Assembly: GCF_029269825.1 (NCBI RefSeq)
Contig: NZ_JARJHU010000005.1
Span: forward strand, 124,001-188,000
DNA length: 64,000 nucleotides
Origin: Pedobacter sp. JY14-1
Lineage (GTDB): Bacteria > Bacteroidota > Bacteroidia > Sphingobacteriales > Sphingobacteriaceae
Direction of reading: 5' to 3'
How positions within the stretch are numbered: the stretch's first letter is position 1; each line of letters starts with the position of its first letter. Positions 25,905-34,268 of this stretch are shown one piece after another. The notes under the pieces are model-generated. The model saw only the letters and a program-made list of their open reading frames with translations. It had not been told where the DNA came from and ran no database searches. The position numbers were made by a program, and so were the translations under genes.

Positions 25905-27691
25905 TATGCCAGATAGTCAGCCTGGCGCTTTAGCAATGCACGGTATTTATTAAATATAGCTGTCTTAGATACAAAACCGACGAAGTTATGCGTACTGTTC
26001 AGTACCGGCAGCATCCAGACATTTTCCTTTTCCATCTGTTGTAATACCTTATCCATCCCTTCGTCAACCGTTACCGCTGCCGGTGCGGGTACCCAAAGGT
26101 CCTTCACTTCCACTTCGGTACTATTCTTTACCGTGTGACTCAGCACGTCTTCCATATTTAGAATTCCCAGGAAAGCTCCGTCAGCGGACAGAACCGGAAA
26201 AATATTTCTTTTTGAACCTAATATAGCACCCATTTTTACACTCAACCGATCATTCTCGTACAATACCAGATGATCTCGTTCCACAAGGTATTTTAGTTTC
26301 ATCATGTTGAGCACGGTGGTATCCTTGTCCTCGTGGGAAAGCAACTCACCTTTTTCAGCAAGTCGCTTGGTGTAGATCGAATACTTATTGATACTCCGGT
26401 TAATCAGATATGAAATTGCGGAGGCTATCATTAATGGAACCATCAGCACATAACCTCCTGTAATTTCTGCTATAAGGAAAATACCTGTTAGCGGGGCATG
26501 CATGATCGCACTCAGGGAAGCAGCCATACCTGCCACAATGAAATTAGCTACATTGAGATGGGCAATACCTAGTACATTAGCAGTATAAGCTAACAAAAAG
26601 CCCATCAAACCGCCTACGATAAGGCTGGGAGCAAAAATACCTCCATTGCCACCTGCACCAAGAGTGACCAAAGTAGCCACTGACTTTGCAAAAATGGTAA
26701 TCACGGTAAACAGTATAACAACCCAGGATATATTACTATAATCCGAGAAAATACTATTATTTACCAACGCAGTATAATTACCAGCTAACAGGCTTTTAAT
26801 CGTAACGTAACCCTCCCCATATAAGGCAGGAAACAAGAACACCAATAAACCAAGTATCATTCCCCCGGCCATTACCTTTTTATAGGGATGCCTGAGTCTG
26901 TAAAACGATGTTTTAACAAAGTAATTCGCCTTGGTAAAGTAAAGCGAGAACAAACCGATAAGCACGGCAAGTACTACATAGTAACCTATTGCGTTTATCT
27001 TCCAGCCTTCAGTTACCAAAAAAAATAATTGTTCATTGAAAAAGAAACGGGCGACCACCGCTGCCGTAGCTGAAGCCAGCAGCAAAGGAATAAATGCCGG
27101 TATGGTAAACTCGGGAAGCAGAATTTCAACTGCAAACACGATGCCTGCTATAGGACTGTTAAAAGCTGCCGATATACCTGCAGCCGCACCGCAGGCCAGC
27201 AATAATGTCGTTTCCCTGTAGGAAAGTCCAAAAAAACGTCCGACGATTGACCCGATACCTGATCCGCTCGTAACGATGGGAGCTTCAAGACCGGTAGAAC
27301 CTCCGAAACCGACTGTAAGAGCCGCGGTAATGATCTGCGAATAGATATTATGTGATTCTACTTTACTTGATTTACGGGAAATAGTGTATAGCAAGGGGGT
27401 CAGCCCCGTTTCAAATTTACCTTTTACTATAAATTTCCGGACATACATCACAGACAACAAAATACCAATAAAGGGAAAAAAGAAGAAGAGATAGTATTTG
27501 TACTCCCAATGAAAGCCGGTTTGCAGAAAATCTTCGATGTGGTGGGTTATGGCTTTTAATAAAGACGCTGCCAGCCCGGCAAAGACTCCTACCAGTAAGG
27601 CAGCGATTACCAGAAAATTACGATTCGAAATCTTGGTCTTACGATAATAATTGAGCGTATTTAGATGTTTAACCAGCTTTATATACATCAT
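25904..27691 (-). CDS. CLC-family anion channel/transporter with CBS domains
   Basis: 595 residues: a CLC membrane core of many helices (about 20-430) and a C-terminal CBS pair (about 445-590, with PVLSADGAFLGILNMEDVL and MLPVLNSTHNFVGFVSK). The external gating glutamate is present in GLEAPIVTSGSG (about Glu136), and GGIFAPSLIVGG matches the conserved N-terminal helix of the pore. The internal proton glutamate is not present: E. coli ClC reads FIIEEM where this protein reads FAVEIL. The canonical GSGIP selectivity motif is also altered (FETGLTPLL). This suggests altered coupling or selectivity. It converges on the response-regulator gene. Confidence 0.9.
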   Translation of the reverse strand: MMYIKLVKHLNTLNYYRKTKISNRNFLVIAALLVGVFAGLAASLLKAITHHIEDFLQTGFHWEYKYYLFFFFPFIGILLSVMYVRKFIVKGKFETGLTPLLYTISRKSSKVESHNIYSQIITAALTVGFGGSTGLEAPIVTSGSGIGSIVGRFFGLSYRETTLLLACGAAAGISAAFNSPIAGIVFAVEILLPEFTIPAFIPLLLASATAAVVARFFFNEQLFFLVTEGWKINAIGYYVVLAVLIGLFSLYFTKANYFVKTSFYRLRHPYKKVMAGGMILGLLVFLFPALYGEGYVTIKSLLAGNYTALVNNSIFSDYSNISWVVILFTVITIFAKSVATLVTLGAGGNGGIFAPSLIVGGLMGFLLAYTANVLGIAHLNVANFIVAGMAASLSAIMHAPLTGIFLIAEITGGYVLMVPLMIASAISYLINRSINKYSIYTKRLAEKGELLSHEDKDTTVLNMMKLKYLVERDHLVLYENDRLSVKMGAILGSKRNIFPVLSADGAFLGILNMEDVLSHTVKNSTEVEVKDLWVPAPAAVTVDEGMDKVLQQMEKENVWMLPVLNSTHNFVGFVSKTAIFNKYRALLKRQADYLA

Positions 27692-27726
27692 TTTTTATTA
27701 AACAAAGCCAGCAGTAAACCCTGCCG

Positions 27727-28449
27727 CTAGCTATCAAACTTATCCAACAACTTGATTAAAGTTGCAAAATCCTTGGGGTAAGGGGCATCAATGAAGATAT
27801 CCTGCCCATCCAGACCTTTAAAGGTTACCTGTTTTGCATGCAACGCAAAACGTTTCATCACAGGCTGCTCCTCCTCATCTTTAGAAAGCCTGTAGCCTTT
27901 TTTTATCTGTGATAAATAAACTGTTTTGCCTTTATATAGATGATCACCGACAATGGCGGCACGCTGCGTTGCCAGGTGTATCCTGATCTGGTGCATCCGC
28001 CCTGTAACAGGCCTGCATTCTACCAAAGTGTAATGGCGATAATATCTGATTGTATTAAAATAGGTCTCCGCACGTTTACCTTCTCTGCGGTCTATTGTTA
28101 CATTACGATTTCCATCGTTAAGGATAGGCAGATCAACCAGGAGATCCCTGAATGTATACTGCCCGTCTACAACAGCATGATATACCTTATTTACACGACG
28201 TTTTTCAAATTGTATGGAAATGTGCCGGTAGGCTTCGGGGTTTTTGGCAATGACCAATGCACCGGATGTTTCTTTATCAAGACGATGTGCTACCTGTGCG
28301 TCTTCGGTATACTGCCGGGCTATCCTGAGAATGTTCAATTCTCCCGATCCTCCGCGTTCATCAAGAGAAGCAACAAAAGGCGGCTTATTCACTACGATGT
28401 AATCATCGTCTTCAAAAAGGATAAGGTCTTTAAAACTCGGATACTTCAA
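27727..28449 (-). CDS. RluA-family pseudouridine synthase
   Basis: About 240 residues. The catalytic motif HRLDKETSGALV and GRMHQIRIHLA identify an RluA/RluC-family enzyme that isomerises uridine to pseudouridine in rRNA or tRNA; no S4 domain is present. There is no ATG near the N-terminus. The frame can open at a TTG at 28473, but that codon is part of a TACTTTTG promoter box, so the TTG at 28449 (giving MKYPSFKDLILFE) is the likelier start. The small spacing to the PhoB-like gene (28514) leaves room for its own promoter. Confidence 0.88.
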   Translation of the reverse strand: MKYPSFKDLILFEDDDYIVVNKPPFVASLDERGGSGELNILRIARQYTEDAQVAHRLDKETSGALVIAKNPEAYRHISIQFEKRRVNKVYHAVVDGQYTFRDLLVDLPILNDGNRNVTIDRREGKRAETYFNTIRYYRHYTLVECRPVTGRMHQIRIHLATQRAAIVGDHLYKGKTVYLSQIKKGYRLSKDEEEQPVMKRFALHAKQVTFKGLDGQDIFIDAPYPKDFATLIKLLDKFDS

Positions 28450-28470
28450 TGCTACAATTCGTGTAAGGCA

Positions 28471-28478
28471 CAAAAGTA
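28471..28478 (-). promoter_or_regulatory. -7 box for the RluA-family gene
   Basis: TACTTTTG on the minus strand is an exact TAnnTTTG match. Its last three bases form the upstream TTG of the rluA-like frame, which argues that translation starts at the later TTG (28449), about 15 bases after the predicted transcript start. Confidence 0.4.
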
Positions 28479-28513
28479 CAAATAAAATAGGGACGCCCCA
28501 GGATTAATGTGAA

Positions 28514-29203
28514 TTAAACCAGTTCGAACTTGTAACCTACACCTTTAACTGTAGACACATAGGACTCGCCCAATTTTTCACGAAGCTTCCGGATATGAAC
28601 GTCAATTGTACGGTTAGTAACCACTACTGAATCCTCCCAAATGTTTTTCAATATTGATTCCCGTGTATATACCTTTCCCGGTTTTGACGCCAGCAGATAA
28701 AGCAATTCAAATTCCTTCTTGGCCAGTACTACTTTCTTTCCATTCTGATAGACCAGATAAGCTTCACGGTCAATAACGAGGTCGCCAATCTCCACCTTAT
28801 TTTCAGAAACCTCATCAGGACTGGAGTTTCTTCTTAATATCGCGTTAATACGACTTACAAGCGCCCTTGGTTTTATAGGCTTGGCGATGTAGTCATCTGC
28901 GCCTACATTAAACCCGGCAATCTCAGAATATTCCTCACTCCTGGCGGTAAGAAATACCATAAACGTGTTCTTGAATTCAGGTATCGCCCTCATTAACCTG
29001 CAAGCCTCAATGCCATCCATCTTTGGCATCATAATATCCAGAATAATCAGATCGGGATTAACTTTCTTTGCAACTGCTATGCCTTCCTGTCCGTTATTGG
29101 CTAAAAAGACCTGATAGCCTTCTTTCTTAAGATTGTATTCGATCAGTTCCAGGATATCCGGTTCATCGTCAACAATCAGTATTTTTTGCTTTGCGGTGCT
29201 CAT
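28514..29203 (-). CDS. PhoB/OmpR-family response regulator
   Basis: 229 residues. Receiver domain (1-120) with DDE in ILIVDDEPD, phospho-acceptor Asp in LIILDIMMPKMDG and Lys in DDYIAKP. The DNA-binding winged helix is complete (LAKKEFELLYLLASKPGKV, VVTNRTIDVHIRKLREKLG, STVKGVGYKFE). Such single-copy Bacteroidota regulators often pair with a PhoR-like kinase, but no kinase gene is adjacent here, so the partner is unknown. Confidence 0.93.
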   Translation of the reverse strand: MSTAKQKILIVDDEPDILELIEYNLKKEGYQVFLANNGQEGIAVAKKVNPDLIILDIMMPKMDGIEACRLMRAIPEFKNTFMVFLTARSEEYSEIAGFNVGADDYIAKPIKPRALVSRINAILRRNSSPDEVSENKVEIGDLVIDREAYLVYQNGKKVVLAKKEFELLYLLASKPGKVYTRESILKNIWEDSVVVTNRTIDVHIRKLREKLGESYVSTVKGVGYKFELV

Positions 29204-29311
29204 AGCTTTAAATATTTGTTACGAAAATAGGCGATCAGTTATAAGATAGCATTATTCTAATGTTAATAAATTGTTAACTATACACAAAATATTAACATCA
29301 GCTTAGATTTA

Positions 29312-30418
29312 TCATAAAGTTTTGCTCAGGAAAGCTTCGAGTTCCGCACCTCTCAGGTTTTTAGCTATGATCTTTCCCTGGGGATCGATCAGGAACGAAC
29401 TCGGGATCGCTTCGATCTGGTATTTTCTCGCTACGTCGCTATCGAAATCTTTCAATTCGCCTCCATGGTTCCAGGTGAGGCCATCATCTGCAATTGCCTT
29501 TCTCCAGGCATTGGCATCTTTGTCGAGAGAAATGCCCAGTATTGTGAAATTTTTATCCTTAAAAGCCCGGTAAGCTTTGACCACATTCGGGTTCTCTTGT
29601 CTGCAAGGCATACACCAGGAGGCCCAGAAATCGATCAGTAAATACTTACCCTTAAATTCTGACAGACTGACCTGACCTCCATCCAGACCAGGAATTGTGA
29701 AGTCGGGTGCGGTCTGACCAACCTGTACTGTCTTTAGCGCAGACATTTTTTTAATAAAATCGGCCACAGCTGCGTTTCCAGGAAAATTACCTTTTATCTT
29801 ATCCGCATAATCAACCATATCTTGTTCATGTTCCTGTGGATTAAGCATATTTATCGCATAAAATCCAGAAAGCGACTGTGTATTTTCCTTCGCAAATTTC
29901 AATACTGCGTCATTCAGGCCAAGCATTTCCTGGTTATACCTGGGGGCCATCTGGCTCATTATTGCGTCGCGGTGATCAGGTTGTTTGGCAACCGCTTCGT
30001 CAAACTCTGCCTGTATTTTTCCCATCCTGGCCAGGAAGGCATTCTTTGTTGCGTTAAGTTCCTGCAACTTGTCAGCTTCTTTGGCTCCGGAAACGCTATA
30101 TCCAAGGTTCTTGTCTGTGAGATCCGCAATTAATTTTATATCATCACCATTTTCTGCAATGACCATATATTCATTGTTTCCTGTACTGACTCTAAAGAAA
30201 TCTACGCCGGGAGTACTATGTGTAAATTTGAATTCACCTTTTTCTGAAAACACAGTAGAATCCAGTGGTTCCACACGATTGGCATCCAAACCATACAGGT
30301 AGACTTTGCTCTTCGGAGTTGCATTCTTAAACGCTCCACTGATTACGAATTTACTTTTATCCTTACAGGATGTGAATGCAAAAACAATGATTACCAGTAA
30401 ATAAGCTATTTTTCTCAT
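29312..30418 (-). CDS. TlpA-like thiol-disulfide lipoprotein (DUF4369 + thioredoxin)
   Basis: 368 residues. Lipobox FAFTSC (Cys18) places it on a membrane facing the periplasm. The N-terminal third resembles DUF4369 (FVISGAFKNATPKSKVYLYGL). The C-terminal 140 residues are an AhpC/TSA-thioredoxin fold with the redox motif WCMPCR (about 269-274), a ResA/TlpA type often involved in cytochrome c maturation or periplasmic reduction. It lies 9 bases after gatB and is probably co-transcribed with it. Confidence 0.88.
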   Translation of the reverse strand: MRKIAYLLVIIVFAFTSCKDKSKFVISGAFKNATPKSKVYLYGLDANRVEPLDSTVFSEKGEFKFTHSTPGVDFFRVSTGNNEYMVIAENGDDIKLIADLTDKNLGYSVSGAKEADKLQELNATKNAFLARMGKIQAEFDEAVAKQPDHRDAIMSQMAPRYNQEMLGLNDAVLKFAKENTQSLSGFYAINMLNPQEHEQDMVDYADKIKGNFPGNAAVADFIKKMSALKTVQVGQTAPDFTIPGLDGGQVSLSEFKGKYLLIDFWASWCMPCRQENPNVVKAYRAFKDKNFTILGISLDKDANAWRKAIADDGLTWNHGGELKDFDSDVARKYQIEAIPSSFLIDPQGKIIAKNLRGAELEAFLSKTL

Positions 30419-30427
30419 ATAATATCT

Positions 30428-31879
30428 CTATTTCAATTTATCCTGTACCAATTCATTTACTTTTTGCGGATTTGCCTTACCTTTAGCCATCTTCATTACT
30501 TCACCAACAAAAAGTCCCAGCACTCCCTTTTTACCCTTTTTATAAGCCTGTACCTGTTGCTGGTATTTATTCAGTACCTCGTCAACAAAACCAAGCAATT
30601 CATCCCCGTTATCTATTGTCAGCATGTTTTGCTCGGCTGCAAGATTCTGTACATCAATATTTGAACCCTTTCCCTGTTTCATTATCAGAGGGAGCAATTG
30701 CTGGAATGCGATCTGAGGATTAATCTGCTTATCATCTACCAGGTTGATCACATCGGACAACTGGCCAGGTGATACATCGAATTCCGCAATGCAAATGCCT
30801 TTTTCATTAAGTATCGCCCTGATATTCCCGGTTAGCCAATTGGCTAAAGTGCGCGGGTTATTTACCGTTTTTAATGCTTCGTAAAAAAAAGACAATAAAT
30901 CATGATCCTCGGCGATTAAAGTCGCATCCCCTATATTGATCTCGTAATCATGTATAAGTTGTTTACTCACTTCCCGCGGTAAGGCCGGCATTGCAAATTT
31001 CAATTGTGCAAGCCATTCGTCAGAAATATGAACCGGTGCCAGGTCCGGATCAGGAAAGTAACGATAGTCATTGGCTTCCTCTTTACTCCGCATTGGCGAC
31101 GTAGTACCTGCCTCTGCGTCAAAATTCAGCGTACTCTGTATAATCTTTCCACCACCTTCCAATACCTTAATTTGTCTGCCGAACTCAAAATCTATTGCCC
31201 TGCGCACATTGCGTATCGAGTTCAGGTTCTTTACTTCACAACGGGTGCCGAATTCCTGGGCACCCTTAAGCCGCACAGAAATATTTGCATCACAGCGTAG
31301 ACTGCCTTCTTCCATATTACCGTCACCCACATCAAGGAAACGCACCAGCTTCCTGATTTCAGTTAGTAAGGCCGAGGCCTCCTCAGAGCTGCGGATATCC
31401 GGCTCTGTAACAATTTCAATCAATGGTACACCGGCCCGGTTGAGGTCAACATAGGAAAACCGGTCATCCTGATCATGGAGACTTTTCCCGGCATCTTCTT
31501 CTAAATGTATGCGGTTTATACCTATTCGCTTTTCTTCGCCGCTGGTGAGTACAACGTCTATATAGCCATTCTCACAAATGGGCTGATTGTCCTGGGTAAT
31601 CTGGTAACCTTTGGGGAGGTCCGCATAAAAATAATTCTTGCGGTCAAAAAAATTCACCTGATTGATGCTGCAGTTTAATGCAAGGCCCATGCGTGCCGCC
31701 TTTGCCACCACTTCTTTGTTTAGTTTTGGCAGGGCGCCTGGTAAACCAAGGGACACGGCTGAGATGTGCTCATTTGCATCTGCTCCGAAAGCAGCGCTGT
31801 CAGCAGAAAATATCTTTGTCCTGGTGTTCAGCTGAACATGTATTTCCAAGCCGGATACCAGCTCATATTTATCCATCAT
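30428..31879 (-). CDS. gatB: Asp/Glu-tRNA amidotransferase subunit B
   Basis: 483 residues, full length for GatB. Signatures include YELVSGLEIHVQLNT, PGALPKLN, FDRKNYFYADLPKGYQI, EEGSLRCDANIS, GTRCEVKNLNSIRNV and RYFPDPDLAPV, with the helical YqeY-like tail ending ANPQKVNELVQDKLK. Together with GatA and GatC it converts Glu-tRNA(Gln) to Gln-tRNA(Gln), or Asp-tRNA(Asn) to Asn-tRNA(Asn). Two ATGs in tandem (31879, 31876) are possible starts. Confidence 0.97.
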   Translation of the reverse strand: MMDKYELVSGLEIHVQLNTRTKIFSADSAAFGADANEHISAVSLGLPGALPKLNKEVVAKAARMGLALNCSINQVNFFDRKNYFYADLPKGYQITQDNQPICENGYIDVVLTSGEEKRIGINRIHLEEDAGKSLHDQDDRFSYVDLNRAGVPLIEIVTEPDIRSSEEASALLTEIRKLVRFLDVGDGNMEEGSLRCDANISVRLKGAQEFGTRCEVKNLNSIRNVRRAIDFEFGRQIKVLEGGGKIIQSTLNFDAEAGTTSPMRSKEEANDYRYFPDPDLAPVHISDEWLAQLKFAMPALPREVSKQLIHDYEINIGDATLIAEDHDLLSFFYEALKTVNNPRTLANWLTGNIRAILNEKGICIAEFDVSPGQLSDVINLVDDKQINPQIAFQQLLPLIMKQGKGSNIDVQNLAAEQNMLTIDNGDELLGFVDEVLNKYQQQVQAYKKGKKGVLGLFVGEVMKMAKGKANPQKVNELVQDKLK

Positions 31880-31898
31880 GTTACTTTATGGTCTACTT

Positions 31899-31906
31899 CA
31901 AACATA
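31899..31906 (-). promoter_or_regulatory. -7 box upstream of gatB
   Basis: TATGTTTG on the minus strand is an exact TAnnTTTG match, 19 bases upstream of the first gatB ATG. The -33 element is not clear. Confidence 0.45.
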
Positions 31907-32020
31907 CAAACATAAGGTTTTATGCGTTACCAAATAAGAAATAGCCATAATTATACCTGCACCGGATAAATCATCGCATAAACTTTGGATTACAATTATA
32001 ACACACAAAAAAATAGTCCT

Positions 32021-32359
32021 ATGAAAAAGCTCATTTTGACGGCATTGTTCGGAAGTATTTTCTTCTTTGCCATTACGACAGCGAAAGCTCAGCTCAATAT
32101 TAGCGTAAACATTGGCAGTCAGCCTAACTGGGCGCCGGTTTATTATGAACATATTAATTACGTCCCTGTCAGGCATTATGTGCCAGTACGTAGTTATTAC
32201 ATACCGGCCCGTCATTATAAGACCGGGCGTTCAAAGCATTATCATGTACCCGGATATTACAAGGTTAAGCACAAAAACCATGGTCATTATAAGACATTTA
32301 AATATCGGGGTGAAAAAAGAGACCGGGGCATTGAAAGAATCATCCGACCAAGAGGTTGA
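32021..32359 (+). CDS. Small secreted Tyr/His-rich protein
   Basis: 112 residues from the ATG at 32021; the frame extends to a TTG at 31985, but the ATG directly precedes a clean signal peptide (cleavage at about TTAKAQ). The mature protein is very basic and rich in Tyr, His, Lys and Pro, with imperfect repeats (YVPVRHYVPVRSYYIPARHY, then HYHVPGYYKVKHKNHGHYK). It resembles small secreted Bacteroidota proteins of unknown role. Metal or heme binding, or cell-surface adhesion, would fit the composition but is not shown. It has a strong terminator right after its stop. Confidence 0.7.
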   Translation: MKKLILTALFGSIFFFAITTAKAQLNISVNIGSQPNWAPVYYEHINYVPVRHYVPVRSYYIPARHYKTGRSKHYHVPGYYKVKHKNHGHYKTFKYRGEKRDRGIERIIRPRG

Positions 32360-32360
32360 T

Positions 32361-32382
32361 AAAAAGGGGCAAGCCCCTTTTT
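32361..32382 (+). terminator. Rho-independent terminator
   Basis: AAAAAGGGGC-AA-GCCCCTTTTT: a GC-rich perfect stem followed by a T-run, two bases after the stop of the Tyr/His-rich gene. The last T is also the first base of the next promoter box. Confidence 0.8.
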
Positions 32383-32389
32383 ATCTTTG
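32382..32389 (+). promoter_or_regulatory. -7 box overlapping the terminator
   Basis: TATCTTTG is an exact TAnnTTTG match that starts in the T-run of the preceding terminator. It would start transcription about 55-60 bases before the cytochrome c/sugar-dehydrogenase gene. Confidence 0.5.
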
Positions 32390-32453
32390 TATGCACCCCG
32401 GGGTGGCAAGTTTAGGGAATTTTACATAAATTCAGCCGTATTTACCTCAGAAG

Positions 32454-34184
32454 ATGCTACCAACCAGATATATTTTAAGAGCCGGCCCAGTCTCTTACTT
32501 TGTCATATTGTCGTTGCTTATGATCGCTTCCACTTCATTTGCACAAGAAACAAAGGATCAATATTCGTACGACAAACGTGTTATACAAAATGGCCGGACA
32601 CTTTTCAATCAGTTATGTACGTCCTGCCACAACTTCACGCAACGTGGAATAGGTCCTGACCTCAGCGGAGCAACTGAGGAATTCTCTTCGGTCTGGCTTG
32701 CAAAATTTATCCGTAATCCTACGGAAATAATCGATAGCGGGGACGAAAAGGCTGCAAAAATGTTTGCTGAATATAAGACATATATGCCTTCACATCTCAG
32801 TTTAAGCGACCATGAGATTATGGCGCTGTTGTCCTATATCAATACCTATAAACGCAAAAAGGAGGAGACTACCGCTTACGGAACTCCCGTTAACAACCCT
32901 GTTCCTGCAAAAATTGCAAAAGGCGGGCTTACATTAAAACTACAGCTGCTGGCAATTGCACCGCCAAGCGCTGAAAAAATCCCTCTGGCACGCATTAATC
33001 AGACGGTTATATTAAAGTCAAAGAAGGAACGGGTTTTTATTCAGGATCTCAGAGGGGTATTATATGAGATCAGGAAAAATAAACTTATTGAAGTTATGCA
33101 TATCGGCAAGCTTAAACCTTCCTTCATACATGCTCCTGGTTTAGCCTCAGGTTTTGGGAGTTTTGCATTTCATCCTGATTTTATGCAAAACGGGCTTCTA
33201 TATACCACACACACGGAAAAGGCAAATACTTTACCTGCAGATTATACTTACAGCGATTCTATAAAGACAGCGCTTCAATGGGTAGTCACCGAATGGAAAA
33301 TCAAAAATAGCTCGTCAATTGAATTCTCCGCTACCTCGAGGGAATTGTTACGCGTAGATATGCCGTCTCCCATGCACGGTGTTCAGCAACTTACCTTTAA
33401 TCCGCTCGCAAGATCGGGCTCGCCTGATTATGGCTTGCTTTATATTGGCATAGGTGACGGTGGTTCGGCCGAAAATGGCTATAGCTATCTTTGCAACAGT
33501 AATTTACATATCTGGGGAACAATACTTCGCATTGATCCTGAAGGCCGAAACAGCAAAAACAAAAAATTTGGTATACCGTCTATAAATCCGTTTGTAAACG
33601 ATCATAATACCAGTTCTCTGGGTGAAGTATTTGCTTATGGTTTCCGGAATCCCAACAGAATTTGCTGGTCGCCTGATGGGAAAATGCTCATATCAGATAT
33701 AGGGCTTAATAACATAGAAGAATTAAACATTGGGATAGCCGGAGGAAACTACGGGTGGCCAGCGCGGGAAGGCACTTTTTTACTTAATTATAAAGGTAAA
33801 ATGGATAAAGTATACCCCCTTCCCCAAAAGGATTCAAACTATATCTACCCTGTACTTCAGTATGATCATGATGAAGGTAACGCATTTTCGGGAGGCTTTG
33901 TTTACACAGGTAGTATCCCGTTATTGAAAAACAAATATATATTTGGTGATATAGTCAGGGGACGGGTGTTCTATACCGAAAGTGACCGGATCAGACTCGG
34001 TAGTCAAAGTCAAATCAAAGAATTTGATCTTCAATTTGAAGGAATAGCGTCCGATTTCAAAACCATGGTTGCCAATGGCAAAGCAGATATGAGATTTGGA
34101 GTAGGCCCAAATCATACACTCTACATATTTACCAAGACCGATGGGAAAATATGGGAAGTAACTGGTTGTGAACCTGGATTGTAA
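32454..34184 (+). CDS. Cytochrome c fused to a PQQ-type sugar dehydrogenase domain
   Basis: 576 residues with a signal peptide (cleavage at about SFAQ). Residues about 40-145 are a mono-heme cytochrome c (CTSCH near residue 58, axial Met in TYMPSHLS). The remainder is a glucose/sorbosone dehydrogenase-type six-bladed propeller (GFGSFAFHPDF, LLYIGIGDGGS, GTILRIDPEG, AYGFRNPNRICWSPDG, IGLNNIEELNIG, GGNYGWPAREG). The predicted reaction is PQQ-dependent oxidation of a sugar or alcohol in the periplasm, with electrons passed to the fused heme. The N-terminal position of the cytochrome is notable. Confidence 0.9.
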   Translation: MLPTRYILRAGPVSYFVILSLLMIASTSFAQETKDQYSYDKRVIQNGRTLFNQLCTSCHNFTQRGIGPDLSGATEEFSSVWLAKFIRNPTEIIDSGDEKAAKMFAEYKTYMPSHLSLSDHEIMALLSYINTYKRKKEETTAYGTPVNNPVPAKIAKGGLTLKLQLLAIAPPSAEKIPLARINQTVILKSKKERVFIQDLRGVLYEIRKNKLIEVMHIGKLKPSFIHAPGLASGFGSFAFHPDFMQNGLLYTTHTEKANTLPADYTYSDSIKTALQWVVTEWKIKNSSSIEFSATSRELLRVDMPSPMHGVQQLTFNPLARSGSPDYGLLYIGIGDGGSAENGYSYLCNSNLHIWGTILRIDPEGRNSKNKKFGIPSINPFVNDHNTSSLGEVFAYGFRNPNRICWSPDGKMLISDIGLNNIEELNIGIAGGNYGWPAREGTFLLNYKGKMDKVYPLPQKDSNYIYPVLQYDHDEGNAFSGGFVYTGSIPLLKNKYIFGDIVRGRVFYTESDRIRLGSQSQIKEFDLQFEGIASDFKTMVANGKADMRFGVGPNHTLYIFTKTDGKIWEVTGCEPGL

Positions 34185-34201
34185 GCTATATACCTCAAAC
34201 A

Positions 34202-34237
34202 AACAACGGGATATTCCATCCAGAACATCCCGTTGTT
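34202..34237. terminator. Hairpin between convergent genes
   Basis: AACAACGGGAT and ATCCCGTTGTT form a perfect 11-bp stem around a 14-base loop, in the gap between the convergent sugar-dehydrogenase and epimerase genes. The T-run is weak, so it is a probable but not ideal terminator. Confidence 0.55.
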
Positions 34238-34268
34238 AAACCTAAATTTTACCATTTATGAAAAATGA

